Below are positions 32,945-46,370 of a stretch of DNA of 64,000 bases, piece after piece (within the stretch, counting starts at the first letter, position 1; every line of letters begins with the position of its first letter). The position numbers and the translations under genes are program-made. The notes below the pieces were generated by a model. It had not been told where the DNA came from. It saw only the letters and a program-made list of their open reading frames with translations, and made no database searches. The stretch comes from Diphasiastrum complanatum (Eukaryota; Streptophyta; Lycopodiopsida; Lycopodiales; Lycopodiaceae), in assembly GCA_029204225.1 (NCBI GenBank), contig CM055107.1, forward strand, positions 48,209,971-48,273,970, read 5' to 3'.

Positions 32945-34136
32945 CTACCCATTATCGATTTTGTTGTTAGTGTACTCGTCATCTGGTTCCATTCTATCAT
33001 ATGCACTGGTTTGTCTTCCCATGTTCTTTTCTAAATCATCAAAATGATCATACTCAAGGTAGGAAGGTAAGAGATTCAGATCTGTATTTGAATTTCCTTG
33101 ATGACCATGACTCTGAAGGTTTTGATGTTCATCTAGATTATGAGAGTAGTAATGCAGGTTTTGATTCTGCAATCTCGAACATTTCTCCTACCCCATACGA
33201 TTCACTATTGTTGTCTACAATTATTTCTGTTCTAGGAGATGCAATGCCTCATTTGTCATTTCGATTGGTTGATTGGGAGTACAACCTAGTTGGGCTAGGA
33301 GGGTACCTTGCCTCTATAGCTTTCTCACAGTCTGAATCATATCCAGATAGTTCATTATCCCAATGGAATATTTTCACTGGCACCACTTGGCTTTCTTTAA
33401 ATAATTCTTGTATACCAAAAAGTTCATGATCAAAGACATCAGATGCAGTATATCTAGCATCCTCCCTACTCTCATAATTTGTTGGGCCTAGATTCATGGA
33501 TTTGACTATGGGGAGATAATCATCAAGGCCTATCCATACTATTTCATGCACCTCTGCATGGTTCAAGCTGCTTTCGCTATCCTTGTCATGAGGTACAGTT
33601 CGATTGTGTTCATCATCATCTGTATCAGTTCTTGAATCATCATTAGACACTTCTTCCCATTCTGAAAAGGGTATAGGGGCTCTTTATGACTGAGGGGTCT
33701 CGGGGTATCCATCAACTACCACTCGGCTCTTCCCTCTACCAAAAATCAGTAGTCCTGCAGGAATGTCTATTGTGCAGTCACTTAATCGTAACCAAGGCCT
33801 CCCTAATAGGAGAGAATAGCTCTTATAGCCTGCCAGCATTCTCATGACATAGAAGTCCACATTCACAGTCTTTCCAACAATTGCAATAGAGACAGATCTC
33901 ATTTCTCCTTCAGGTTTGACAACAGAGTTGTTGGCCAACTTCAAGGCAGTCAATTAAGTGGGCTCCGGGTCTATTCCAAGTCTGTCTGCCAATTCTAGGC
34001 TTACTATATTCACCGCCAATCTTGCATCTACCGTAGCTTCTTGGATAACTAAACCATCTATAGTGACATCAACTTTGGGACAATATCGGTCTACTATGTT
34101 GTTGTCCACTTTTCCTATCAATCTACCAAACCTCAT
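32945..34136 (-). pseudogene. Ty3/gypsy protease region and following spacer
   Basis: One minus-strand frame from 34,136 to 33,249, interrupted by two stops (near 33,954 and 33,684). The first part reads VTIDGLVIQEATVDARLAVN with a later YSLLLGRPWLRL, the two landmarks of retroviral-type aspartic protease (active-site D[ST]G region and the 'LLGRPWL' flap end). The active-site triplet reads DAR, so catalysis would be lost. The stretch after it (33,650-33,249) is acidic and resembles the spacer between protease and RT in Tat-type elements. A last piece (33,172-32,945) is in another frame. No RT follows here. Confidence 0.65.
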
Positions 34137-35052
34137 GTACTATACTATTCCACATTTTCCAAAAGTGTATATTCAAATGCTTTTAGACTAATATAACTTT
34201 GAAAAGTCAAACTCTAAGTCTAACATAAAAATTGGCCTCAATTGCCAAATATACAGATATGACCAAAAAAGCAAAACTAGTTGAAATTTCTCACATAATT
34301 TTTATCCTCTATAAACAAGGCGACCCTTCTCATGGAGATGGTATTGTGCTGTCTTAGATGGAGGATATTCTCTCTCCCTGAAGTCTATCCACCAAGGATA
34401 GTACTTGACCTCCCCATTCCCAAATTTATCGGCCTCATCATCTGCTTCACCTTCTGGCGGACTGTGGGTGAAAGTTGGAGTAACTGCCATAAGCCTATCT
34501 CTAATCTCAATTCATTCAAAGTGCGACTCATATCTAGGTTTCCAATCCTAGGGCTAAGGTCTATGTCACGAATCCATCTGACTATGCTTCTATTTCTGTG
34601 TGGTACAATTTCAGCCTTTTCCTTCTTTCGAACTATCTTAGGTGGCTTTCTAGCTTCCAATCTCTCCACTTCTCCAGGCTCTATTTGTCGATGTTGACTA
34701 TGGGTGTATTTAGTATCATTGAGGGATCTATCGTCTTGTGCAAGACAAGCACATCACTTGTCTTTCTTTCAACTACCTTCTTCAAAGATCCATCAGTGTC
34801 TTACTTCTGGTCACATCTAGTACTTCTTCTTTTGTCTTTATAAACCTCATTGTCTCAATCTCTATCAGATTCACTGGAGGCCATTCATCCTCCATTTTAG
34901 CTTTTCCCTTGTCTTGAGATCATATTATAGATGGTCTGTGTAGAAAGCTGACTAATCTGGGGGTGTCAACTACTATTTCATCTTGTGATCTATGATTCAC
35001 AGGTCCTGGTCTTAGATTAGGCGCCACTAAGGCTTCTCTGCGAGCCCAACAT
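34137..35052 (-). other. Degenerate gypsy gag-protease linker
   Basis: Between the zinc knuckle and the protease on the same strand. Short overlapping frames (for example YYPWWIDFREREYPPSKTAQ at 34,302-34,490) look protein-like but are broken by frameshifts. No named domain. Confidence 0.4.
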
Positions 35053-35484
35053 CTATCTTCCTGGTGACCAGTATTTTTTGGAAATAGCACAAACTATGCT
35101 AGGACAGTTTCTATTCAAGTGGTTTCCTTGGCAGAATCGACATAGTATACCTAGTGGTTGGTCAAATGGTTTCCTTTGGCCTAACAAATTCTGTTGTCGC
35201 TTTAAAAGGTTCACATCTGAAGCTAATGTTGACAATGGAGGGGTTTCTGGAATAATATCTAAAAATATATACAAATGTTTCTCGGGCGATTCCCCTTCTT
35301 CTCTCTCATCTCCTGGATCATTTATCTCATCTTCAGATAGGGTTTTAGTCTCTACTATCTCAGGGTGAGGCCATGGCTTCCTAAGTCCTTTCGTCTTAGG
35401 AGTCAGTAAAATACTCAAAGATGGTGGTCGTATTTCTTCATCCAAGTGCTTCCACGGTAGTGAACCTATGGTGACTGATCCCAC
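35053..35484 (-). pseudogene. Ty3/gypsy gag C-terminal part with zinc knuckle variant
   Basis: A 143-codon frame with a proline/acidic middle (residues about 40-70) and a knuckle CRFCQGNHLNRNC at residues 115-127. The spacing is CX2CX3HX4C, one residue shorter than usual between the second Cys and His, so zinc binding may be impaired. It lies upstream of the protease fragment on the same strand, in the expected gag-then-protease order. The capsid part is not recognisable. Confidence 0.55.
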
Positions 35485-36249
35485 GTAGTATTTTGTCTAC
35501 CAGATAATACTCAACTATGGTTGTTTACGCGACTCATGGTCTGATCTTAACTCGTTGTTTTATGGAAAATGTCATATTGTACCATCTTGTGAAGTTTAGG
35601 TTTCATCCGAGATCTGAAGGTAGCCAGCGCATTGGGTATGTGTATGGTATCTCAACAAGACATGGTAACTTCTCTCATCTCATTAGTAAGATATAGTGTG
35701 GGTATCTCAGAAATGAAATCAATCAACTCAATAGGACAATTCCTTTTTGGTGTGTAGTTGACGGTTTAAACAACAGAATCATTCTTAACACATGAAATTT
35801 GTCTACCATTGGTATTGTTACTTCCATCTATCTTCAAGGCAATTGTCTCTCTACTAACTCAAATAGAGCCCTCAAAGGACATTCTAACTTGGAAGTGAGG
35901 TGTTGCACTCCAGCTTTAACACAACGCGCTCAGAGGCTCCTAGGCTTGTCGACTAGTTTCGTGGAAAGGCAATAAGCACCTAACAACACAAAGTTTTTTT
36001 TCTAGTCTTGGAGCCTATTTCAGAGCTAATACGAGTAATTGATTTGCATCTTTCAATCTATCTCAGTTCATCAATACAATGAAGAAAGGATCTTCCCCAA
36101 TGGATAATTCCTCAAAATGGTCTATCTTCAAGCAGTACGGTGTTTCTAGATAATCCAAATCACTTCTCACAACAATAGATAATGATCTCATTTCTTAGAG
36201 AGACAACAACCTTCTTTCAAGCAATCAATGACCACTTCCAAGTAGCTCC
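35485..36249 (-). other. Presumed gypsy leader, no gene
   Basis: Between gag and the primer-site array. 35,750-35,870 is a diverged partial unit of that array (GACGGTTTAAACAACAGAAT and ACATGAAATTTGT are recognisable). No open frame of interest. Confidence 0.45.
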
Positions 36250-36720
36250 TGGCAGACGCACCAAAAATGTTACATGTGCGTCTGATGGTCTAAACAACAA
36301 AATCATTCGCAACACTTGCGATCTCCGACACATGAAATTTGTAGACCATTGATAGTATGACTACCCTTCAAGCAATATTCCCTTATCAAGCCACTCCCAA
36401 CAGACGCACCAAAAATGTTACGTGTGCGTCTGACGGTCTAAACAATAGAATCATTCTCAACACTTGCACTCACAGACACATGAAATTTGTAGACCATTGA
36501 TAGTATCACTACGCTTCAAGCAACATTCCCTTATCAAACCACTCCCGACAAACGCACCAAAAATGTTACATGTGCGGCTGACGGTCTAAACAACGTACTC
36601 ATTCAATTTAGCAAATTCTTAGGACATTCCATTTGTATGATAACTACTTTCGAAACAATAGTCCCTTATCAAGCCACTCCTGGTAGATGCACCAAAAATG
36701 TTACGGCATTTCCCACTCAG
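36250..36720 (-). repeat. Tandem array of about 148-bp units, each with an LTR-end/primer-site-like motif
   Basis: The motif ACGCACCAAAAATGTTAC recurs at 36,256, 36,404, 36,552 and (variant ATGCACC) 36,687, spacings 148, 148 and 135. Units also share GTCTAAACAA, GAAATTTGTAGACCATTGAT and CCCTTATCAAGCCACTCC. Read on the minus strand the motif is GTAACATTTTTGGTGCGTCT, which has the look of an LTR end (..AACA) followed by a gypsy primer site. That is the strand and side expected for the gag at 35,484. Confidence 0.75.
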
Positions 36721-36944
36721 GGGATCAAAGCTAAGGCAAAAACACATAACAAGATACAGCACCACTATGTGTTAAGTGTCATGCTGTTACGAGAATGGTC
36801 GTACACATCTCAAACACAAAGCTAACTAGGGGATCTCTGACATGTTCTATTGACCAAGCCATACCTCTATAGCTAATAGAGGTTTTCCAGGCCTTACAAT
36901 TCCAATGGTGGTGTCTAATGATATCGGTTCTAGTGAAGCCCATC

Positions 36945-37290
36945 CGATTATTTTGACTACGAGGCAATACCTCCTTGGGTTTGAGGTGTAGGCCACATAA
37001 TAGTTGACTGCTTCTCTTACATGTCAAGCTCTCAATATAACTAACACTCCTCAATCAATAATCATTCACATAAACCTCTATGCATGTGTGGGCTTCTAAC
37101 ATTTCTAGAAGAGGATCAGAATACAAACATCCCTAGTCCTACCATAATCTAGCAGTGGTAATATGCAGGGCTCTGGAGTTGCTAGGATCTCTGCTAATCT
37201 AGTAGCACTAAAGATGGACACAATCCGTTGTTGGTACATTATTTTTAGGCCTATAAGGACTGTGATATACAAATAAGGTGTAGCGGTGTC
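36945..37290 (-). pseudogene. Ty3/gypsy reverse transcriptase fragment
   Basis: On the minus strand, VLIGLKIMYQQRIVSIF (compare 'PFGLKNA.ATYQR.V..IF'), then after stops EMLEAHTCIEVYVNDY (compare 'VEVYVDDM', the catalytic site with a D changed to N) and LLCGLHLKPKE (compare 'LRLNPKKC'). Order and spacing fit the RT palm. It lies upstream of the gag fragment on the same strand. Gag, protease, RT order is violated, so it belongs to another element or a rearranged copy. Confidence 0.5.
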
Positions 37291-39070
37291 CGGAATATTA
37301 GGACCAATGGGAGGGCTTGGATGAAACATTCTCGATGCTTATTGTCATTAGGTAGTGAATCATGGCTGTATTATATGACCCTTTCCCAAAGTATTCGTTA
37401 AGTACACCCCTTCCATCTAAATAGTCATGGGAGCTGTTCAAGTGTAGCGTGCAATTCCCAGACCATCTTGGTGTGTAGATGGCTGATAGTGAATAGTCAA
37501 GAACCGTGTGTTGCAACGGGTTATCTTGACTATTGTGGTTCTAGATGAAGACCGACAATAGGTTTGTTCTTAACTCATGTAGTGTGTTCCAACTAGAGTG
37601 AGCTTAGCCTCACTCCTTTGTTCCAAGGAGACGAGGATGACTTGCTTAATTCACTCATCAGATTCACTCAAGCAACATTCCTTAAAGGCTTTCTCCATGC
37701 ATTTAGACAAAAAGCAATCATTCTGAGCAAACTAGCAATTCTGGTAGAGTCTAAAACTATCATCACCTCAAATCACAACTATCCTGCATTTAACTTTCTC
37801 CTGAGACATAACAATACACTATCTAAGAGTTCTTTTAGCACATGCTATAATCTTTCTTTATGAAGACATGGAAGAAAACAATATGCATTAAAGATTTTTC
37901 AATATGAAGCTGTAATCACTGCTGCGACATCTATGACATACACAATTGCATCATCTATCATAGATTGAATACGCAGTTAGCTGAGTGTGAGAACAAAATG
38001 AGGAAACTTACATGTGAGGTTCTCTTCTCAGGTCTCCTCCAGCTCCAGCCCGCAGGAAATCAGAGAACAATCATGCAAAGGTTAGGCTTCCGGGAGTGTG
38101 TAGTGTTGCTGGAGTTCACCTTGTAGACACCAAGAAGTGTTGCTCCTAAGTGCAGACTGGTTGCTAGAATGACTGATAGTCGTGCAGGATCCAAAGTGAG
38201 CTCATGCAGTTCATGGACAGCTAGATATCAGCTTCCTCATCAGTCTTCTACAAACTGTGTTTAGCAAGTTTCAATCGACAAAGCAACAGAGACAACATCC
38301 TTCGATTGCTCCATAGCAGACAACAATGACAGCTCTAGTTCAATGATGGCTCTTCCACGATAATCAGACGTACATTCTCAATGGGTCCCCATATCAGTGA
38401 TGGAGTTAACATTTGCTCAAATCAATCCCAGGATTTGGAATTATTCTCACTCAGAATATCCATTGCTAATAGCGATTCCTCGCTGGTTTTAGTAGCCTGA
38501 TAATAAAGCTCTCACTCTCTCATAGACCGATGTTTGATATTCAGTATTCAAACGTCTGTGGAATGCACTTGATTAGCAGGAATATGTACAAGTCATCATG
38601 CAGAACTTCCTCAGAATCATTGAAAAGTCTATACTCAAAACTGCACATATGGAGCAGTGCTTTGATTGGATTCATCATGAATTTAGTTATCTCATCACTA
38701 TATAGAGACAGATAATAGTATACTGAGAATCCATACTTCAAAACTGATGTAAGAGCAGTACAGACCAGTACTCATAATACAACTGCTTAAATGCACGGTG
38801 AGCACTCCCATAGAGATCGATTGAAGGTAATCTCTCAGTTACACATCAAAGTAGTGATGTCTGCTTAGGCCCGATAGGTGCTGCTTAACTCAATCATGCT
38901 CATGTAGGTACTGAAACAATGGTCTATTCAAATGATCGCACCATAAACTGAAACTCGACTGAAAACTGAGTGGTATTCGCACTATGAGGATGGTCAACGA
39001 TGATAGTTCTCAACTGCAGCAGTAGCAATGGAATGCCTCAAATCTTTCATGGAGGATAGAGAGCAACATC
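37291..39070. other. No gene seen
   Basis: 1.8 kb with only short, unsupported frames and no obvious repeat. Probably old retroelement or LTR sequence. Confidence 0.5.
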
Positions 39071-41355
39071 ATGATACTTTTGTGAGTCAACGCACGTTTA
39101 GAGGATGCTCACGTTGTCAGCTAGGATTTATCTCCCTATCCCGTCCGTCAATGATCATGATCTGCATCAATTGCTCAGTATGTAGCCTCCACAAATCTTA
39201 ATCAAAGTAGTTAATGTAGCAACGCTGGTCAATCAAAATTTGGAGCTCTGAGACTCTGCCCATATCAGCTCTTGAGCAGGAGTAGACTTAACCGTTAATC
39301 CATCGTTCTCATAATCAAAGTACCATTCCCCTGAAGCTCTTACGTACTTGGGTGATCAATACTCTCGGAAACATGATATTCAACAATACTAACGTTACTC
39401 AGAGTAAATGAGATGCTTTCAGCTACATATCTTTCCATGAACACATTGAAATCTACCACACTCTCCATCTTTGAAATGTGTTAGCTCCGTGATAGTGATT
39501 TTGATAGATCAACTCAAGAAATTCTCAAACACAACGATCAGTTCCACAATCCTTTCGGCTCTCATGAAAGAAAAGTTGGTCTCCATCACCCTCAACAAAT
39601 TACGTAAAGAAGGAATATCACCATCGCACCTCTGCAAGGCTACGCAATAAAACAAACATGAAAGCATAATAAGCATAATGATATGAAAAAATAGAGCTGG
39701 TTCTCGATCTGGTTCCGTTTGCGTGAGGCTGGCCATGAATGTATATATGTGAACGGATGACGGCCCAACCTTTCAATTTTTCATTTCATCCTATCCTTTG
39801 ACCATTCAACATTTCATTTTCAAGGGTTCATTAAGACCTTTTGGCCTTGTGCCATGTGGACTCTGAAATGGCATTGAAGAGTGTGGATAGGGCCACATTG
39901 GCATACATGACCAAAGTACATGGCCCATGTGGGTCAATGTTCTCATCCAATAGAAATGTCCCATTTGTAAACATGAGTCAAGGTCTTATGCCCGGTATTT
40001 CACATTTTGTCGGCATCCTCTTAAATTCAGACGGTCTTTGACATTTTTCTAGTCCTTCTTGAATATTGATCTTTGGGTGGCCCTTATGCATTTAGGTACT
40101 TCCTTAAGTATGAAGGTTTTGCCCATTTTGGTCCCGTGGCCCATTGTCCTAGTGTGATATTTGATACTTGTAGTGCCCAATTGTTTGGTGATGGTGTTTC
40201 TCATTCGGCTTTTATAAATGATACTTTTGTGAGTCAACGCACATTTAGAGGATGCTCACGTTGTCAGCTAGGATTTATCTCCCTATCCCGTCCGTCAATG
40301 ATCATGATCTGCATCAATTGCTCGGTATGTAGCCTCCACAAATCTTAATCAAAGTAGTTAATGTAGCAACGCTGGTCAATCAAAATTTGGAGCTCTGAGA
40401 CTCTGCCCATATCAGCTCTTGAGCAGGAGTAGACTTAACCGTTAATCCATTGTTCTCATAATCAAAGTACCATTCCCCTGAAGCTCTTACGTACTTGGGT
40501 GATCAATACTCTCAGAAACATGATATTCAACAATACTAACGTTACTCAGATTAATGAGATGCTTTCAGCTACATATCTTTCCATGAACACATTGAAATCT
40601 ACCACACTCTTCATCTTTGATATGTGTTAGCTCCGCGATAGTGATTTTGATAGATCAACTCAAGAAATTCTCAAACACAACGATCAGTTCCACAATCCTT
40701 TCGGCTCTCATGAAAGAAAAGTTGGTCTCCATCACCCTTAACAAATTACGTAAAGAAGGAATATCACCATCGCACCTATGTAAGGCTATGCAATAAAACA
40801 AACATGAAAGCATAATGATATGAAAAAATAGAGCTGGTTCTCGATCTGGTTCCGTTTGCGTGAGGCTGGCCATGAATGTATATCTGTGAACGGATGACGG
40901 CCCAACCTTTCAATTTTTCATTTCATCCTATCCTTTGACCATTCAACATTTCATTTTCAAGGGTTCATTAAGACTTTTTGGCCTTGTGCCATGTGGACTC
41001 TGAAATGGCATTGAAGAGTGTGGATAGGGCCACATGGGCATACATGACCAAAGTACATGGCCCATGTGGGTCAATGTTCTCATCCAATAGAAATGTCCCA
41101 TTTGTAAACATGAGTCAAGTTCTTATGCCCAGTATTTCACATTTTGTCGGCATCCTCTTAAATTCAGACGGTCTTTGACATTTTTCTAGTCCTTCTTGAT
41201 AATTGATCTTTGGGTGGCCCTTATGCATTTAGGTACTTCCTTAAGTATGAAGGTTTTGCCCATTTTGGTCCCGTGGCCCATTGTCCTAGTGTGATATTTG
41301 ATACTTGTAGTGCCCAATTTTTTCGTGATGGTGTTTCTCATTCGGCTTTTATAAA
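39071..41355. repeat. Tandem duplication, units 39,071-40,217 and 40,218-41,355
   Basis: Both units begin ATGATACTTTTGTGAGTCAA and end at GGCTTTTATAAA. Unit 1 is 1,147 bp and unit 2 about 1,138 bp, very similar along their length. Two frames stay open in both: plus strand 39,841-40,041 / 40,978-41,178 (ends ISHFVGILLNSDGL, three residue changes) and minus strand 39,509-39,736 / 40,655-40,873 (ends VELIVVFENFLS, with a three-residue deletion in unit 2). Neither is recognised. Openness over so few changes proves little. Confidence 0.92.
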
Positions 41356-42529
41356 ACAATAAAGCCTTAAGGTTGGAACAAACGTAAGAATAGACATTGG
41401 TATATTGTTGAAAATAGCATCATGCATTTCGACTTCCATTTCGACCAGTCAATACCTGGGATTTGCTACCGAATGTGCATCTCAACTGCTCTGATGGTCA
41501 TCGGCATAGAAATCATCAAACAAACTAGCAAAACAAAAACCAATAATGAAGCTCTCAAGTATATCACCACAAAAAAAATTCTTGCAAAAATCTAAACTTT
41601 TGCAAAAAAAATCTTAAAAAACTAAATCCACTCAAAGCAAAAACTAAATCTACATGAAAAATAACAAAGATGCGTAGATCTAAAAAATGTACTCGATCTG
41701 GGTCTATATTAAATAAAGCTAATATAGATACTATCCAAAAACTTGGACCTACAATATACTGAAATGAACTAGCTTCAAAATAGCTATCAGAATAGGGGAC
41801 GATATATTCAATCAAAGATATCCGCCTATTCCAACCTTCAAGAAATCTAAATCTGCAACAATATATTTGGATCTACAACAAAAACACTAATATAGATACT
41901 ATAAAAGATCTTGGATCTACTACTTGGAATGAATTGGCTTCGGAAGCCATCGAAATCGGAGACGCTAAACTGAATCAAAGAAATCCGCGTATTCCGATGA
42001 CCACTCCGACCAGCTGAAAATCTAGTATAACAAAATATGTGGATCTACAACAAAGCACAACACCCTAAATCATCTGATGAATACAAAATTAGCCATCGGA
42101 ATAGCTATCGGAATATGTGCTTGTGATGACATGATTTAGTCACATGACCAGTTTTTAAGTTTTTATTTCTTTAAAGCTTTGATTAAATATAGTTGCTTTC
42201 CCGAAGTAATGAATATTTTAATTGTTTTGGAAGTTTTAGTAATTTGGACTCTTGACTAGATCGATTTTTACTAAGGATCGGATTTCCACTGGATCGGAAT
42301 TTTTAGACCCGATCCGATCCGATCCAAGGTCGCAAATTATCCAAATCTGAGAATTTAGTAGTTAATTTTAATGATAGTTCTGTAAGCAAATACTTTGGTG
42401 CTTATGTGTATGAGTGATTGTGGATATTTGCTCTTTAAACGATCGAATGTGTTTGTTGCTCACTTTTTTTCCAGAGTCTGGATAGATATGTAAGTTGTGT
42501 CTCTTTCAAGTAAATGATGAATGTTTGGT
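41356..42529. repeat. Spacer with a diverged ~170-bp dimer and a GATCCGATCC repeat
   Basis: CTAATATAGATACTAT begins similar stretches at about 41,718 and 41,887. These share 'CTTGGA.CTAC', 'TGAA.TTGGCTTC', 'AATCAAAGA.ATCCGC.TATTCC' and a GGATCTACAACAAA ending, so this is a two-unit repeat of about 170 bp. 42,262-42,345 resembles 16,735-16,820. No gene. Confidence 0.55.
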
Positions 42530-43320
42530 GGTATGTCAATAGTAAATCTCAACGGTTCATTGTATGTTAGTGAAAATAAGTAGCCCAAGTAAAAACAATT
42601 TTGTTGACTAGGAAGCAACATGACGGTCAAAGGTTAACTACTGGTTATACGTTCCATGAAGGAAATGAGAATCTCATATTTTCTAATAGTAAGCATAACA
42701 TGGTTGTGTAGCCCATTTTAGAAGTTGAGAACAAGGCGTTCATCAACACAACTCGGTGAAGCAATATCGTTGGGAAAAATCTTAGGAGAGAATAAGATTT
42801 AGCAAGAACGAGATAGAGAAAGAGACCACAATTTATAATCAGGTTCAAAATAGGACTCAATTTCTAGACACCTAGGTGTATCATCTACAAACTTAGCACA
42901 TTGAATTTTTGTATCGCCTTCTTCATGAGAAGACATTAACTGCAAACTTTTGTATTAGAAATGTCTAGTTTTGGAGGTTTTCATAGTTACCAAGGCCATG
43001 TTATTGCAACAAATTGTCCCAAAAATATGTATATATTTTTAGGCTTGAATATAACACTTCCACTTCTTCATTTTGGTTCCTCTCAAGCTCTGAATAATTT
43101 ATATGTTTTAGAAATTGTAGTTTATCATAGGCCTATTATGAAAATGAGTGCCATCATTATTTCTCAAGGATGCGTTGGATTGCTGATGTTTGGGATGATA
43201 TTATGGTCACTTTGAGAAAGTAGCCTAAGGAAAATAATTTTTTTAAACTGCACATAAAAAACACTGGCACCAAATAATTTGATCAATCAAATGTATTAGC
43301 TTTAGAGTAAATGTCTATAT
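42530..43320 (+). repeat. Inverted-repeat arm L, copy B (shortened)
   Basis: Direct copy of 19,723-20,526. The first 260 bp with the RT piece are absent, because this is where the A/B duplication begins. It pairs in reverse complement with 48,511-49,300. Confidence 0.88.
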
Positions 43321-46041
43321 TGGTAAGTCGTCTTGCTCTAAAATCCAGAATTGTGTCTTTCAACAAGTTGTGAATTGGATAGACTCCCTATCCCCTTTGG
43401 GATAGCATGGGTTCGAATGCAAATTGCCCACACATATGAGGACATTCAAGAGTGAAATCTAAAATTGTGACCAAATTAAGTATTTGTTGAGACAAAATAA
43501 ATCAATTGGTATCATAACTAGCTTAGCCATAGGAAATGAAGCTGTAATTGAAATCACATATAAAAAATGCATCTCAATGGGAGAGGACATTGAATAGCTA
43601 ATTCCGAGTTAAAAAATAATTATTTGAAGTGATTGATAATTTGATATAAAATTCCAAGTTGTCAACAACAAGTTCACCGAGCCGATCGATCTAAAATAGA
43701 ATATTTCAAATCACTTTCAAGTGAGTACTAAATGTCCTTTTTCATGCAAATTCAGTGCTGGTAATAAATTGATCAAATTTTTGCTTCCACAAAGAGCATT
43801 TGGAAAACATCCCAGAATTTTTCTAGTGGAGGTTGAAATTAGCTTGTTTGTTTTCGACCATTGGAAATAGCTAGTTGCCCTTGAGTGATGTTTTAAGCTA
43901 TACTAGCTACAGACGATACAAAGAGGAGAGATCACTTGTTTGTTTTCAACCATCAGAAGTAGCTAGTTGCCCTTGTGTGATGTTTAAAGTTATACTAGGT
44001 ACAGACGATATAGAGAGGGGGGAGATCACTAATCTTCAACAACACAATATTCAAGTACTTGTTATGCAAAATAAAAGATTAATTGAAAGAAGTATGCGAG
44101 CTTGCAAGGTATGTATGATCATCTTTTATCTAAGAACTGTTTTTTGTACATGTTATGTATATACTTTTATAGTATGTTTCTTTTCAGACGAGCTCAAAAA
44201 TGATGGCAATGTTGAGAGAAAAAAGATCTGGTGAGATTACCAAAAGATCACGTAAAAGTTAAGGTAACCAAAAGAAAGTTTGTTTGACTAATTTAGATAT
44301 TGTATTTTAAATGTATAGTTTTCAGAATATTGTGCATCAAACTTATTCGTAGAGCTTGTGTAAATGTTTGAATAGTAAGTGAGCTTTGGTTGAGATATTT
44401 TTTCATGGTTTAAATTTTACTCTGTATTTTGTTTGTGTATTTTGTAGGTGAATCACAGCCTGATTCAAAATCTGAAGAAAGAAAATTTTGATGTTGCCAA
44501 AAACCTGCACGGTTCCAAGAAAGTCAAGGTTTTTTTTTTATTCTTAGAGCATCATCAAAAAAATTTCTTTCACATGTTTGTAGATTATAATTTACATGCC
44601 AACTTCTTTAAATAATGATTTTATCATTTATCAAAGTCATGACACGTGATTTAGTATAACGTTGAAGTTATTTAACATATGTCATGTTTGCAGTTTTTTT
44701 AGAATTTTGGATTAAAGCCTTGTAGAGTTTGTATTTCTATCAAATAGATCGTTTCATATGTGTGTTTCGAGTTGATTTGAATTTATGTTGTTTTGTCTTT
44801 GGATATCAGGCCCTCCATGAGCTTGATTATGGCTCTAAAAATCAGAATTCAAGTAATCAGACAATGGTATGAGATATTCAAATGTTCAGGAAGTTGCTCT
44901 TTTCTAAAATCGTGATTGATACTATATTTTGGCAATTAGTTTTAATGTGATTCTTTTGTAGGTGCGTGAGCCAGAAATATGTGAGCAAGATCAAGAGACC
45001 ATTTTGATGAAGAATTTTAATGTCAAGACAGTAAACGAGTTTTATAAGAATCATGGCAACTATATTCATTAATCAAGTTTGTAATAGTCATATGAGCGAT
45101 CGTAGCTCAGCTAACATAAGAAAAAATATTGTGAATTATCTTGTAAAAGAAAAAAAAAGTCATGTTGCAGAAACACATACCTGGACAGTTACAATTGACG
45201 ATGTCCCGTTCTTTGTATCTACGAACTATTTTTCGTGAAAGACGTGGTTTGTAAGATGGATTTGACATTGATCAAAGATTACGATGCTTTTCTCTTCTTC
45301 TAGTGAGGAAAACTGTAGGAGAGGGCAAATTATCATCTGTTGCGGGCTACTGCGGTCTTCTTCACCAGGTCCATGCATCCAATTCATCAATGATTTGGTT
45401 GTCAAATTCAAAAACGGCGCAAGGCATATGTTCACGTTATACACAACTGCATGGCTCCTCTAATTTGTGTTTGGCAACACCTACGTGGCCTTTTTGGAGC
45501 AATTCAACAATCCGAATTGTTATGGTATTTGATCAGTTCACCTTTGACTTGTAAAGTTCTTCGAACATTTTTGCTTCTTACTTGCCTATGTTTTTATAGA
45601 GTAAATATGTTGTGGTTATGTCCGAACCGCTTCATCGAGCAAAAAAATCAATACATTTTTGGGTCTACGTGTTTGTACGATTTCTGGCTGCTGTGCTTGA
45701 TAGATTGAGGATAAGGTTCATTGGTTTGTTTGTAGAATTTGTCACAGAAAGATTTTTGTTTTGGTCGGCTGCTGCATACTGGGGAAATTTAGCGGAGGGT
45801 TTATGTGCGTGCCCTTCTCTAACCTCTGTCCAGATCATTCTGAGTACTTGTTCCGGGATCCATTCTATCCTCTGATGCAGCCAATGTGAACTTTAATGAG
45901 TTCTGTTTTACAGGTGTAAAAACTTCATCTCTCCCATCAACGTCTTGGATTATATACAGTGAATACTTTGCCACATGGTTTGGAGTCTCTGAAGAAAGAA
46001 GGTATGAATGGCTACACACCCTGCGGTGACGTGCGACTTTC

Positions 46042-46050
46042 TACATATAC

Positions 46051-46093
<43 letters not shown>

Positions 46094-46095
46094 CA
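46042..46095. repeat. CATA/TA microsatellite
   Basis: (CATA)n passing into (TA)n, present only in copy B's extra segment. Confidence 0.95.
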
Positions 46096-46370
46096 ATTCT
46101 AGATAGATTGGAGTAAATCATTTGGGAAATTCATGGACTTACCTTTGCATGCAGTTGAAACTTTCAACTGCTGCACGATCAGCAGCTATAGTTGGGCTCA
46201 CCTCGGTTCTGGTTTGCTTGCGAGCTTTTCAATAGTTTAAGTTGGAAATTTGTGTTGCCTAGGTGTGTTATTTTTTCAGAGAGAAGTTCTGCGGCGGCGT
46301 AGAAGCTTGGCACGCAATCCACCAACATCAAACTGCAGCTAGCTATATTTCACGTGGAGGTAACACTCTT

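Noticed and set aside
33001-33429. 142-codon plus-strand frame
   Set aside because: Runs antisense to the gypsy protease-spacer frame, whose minus-strand reading fits the element order.
36250-36720. CRISPR array
   Set aside because: The spaced motif lies in long near-identical tandem units, not short repeats with unique spacers, and the DNA is plant.
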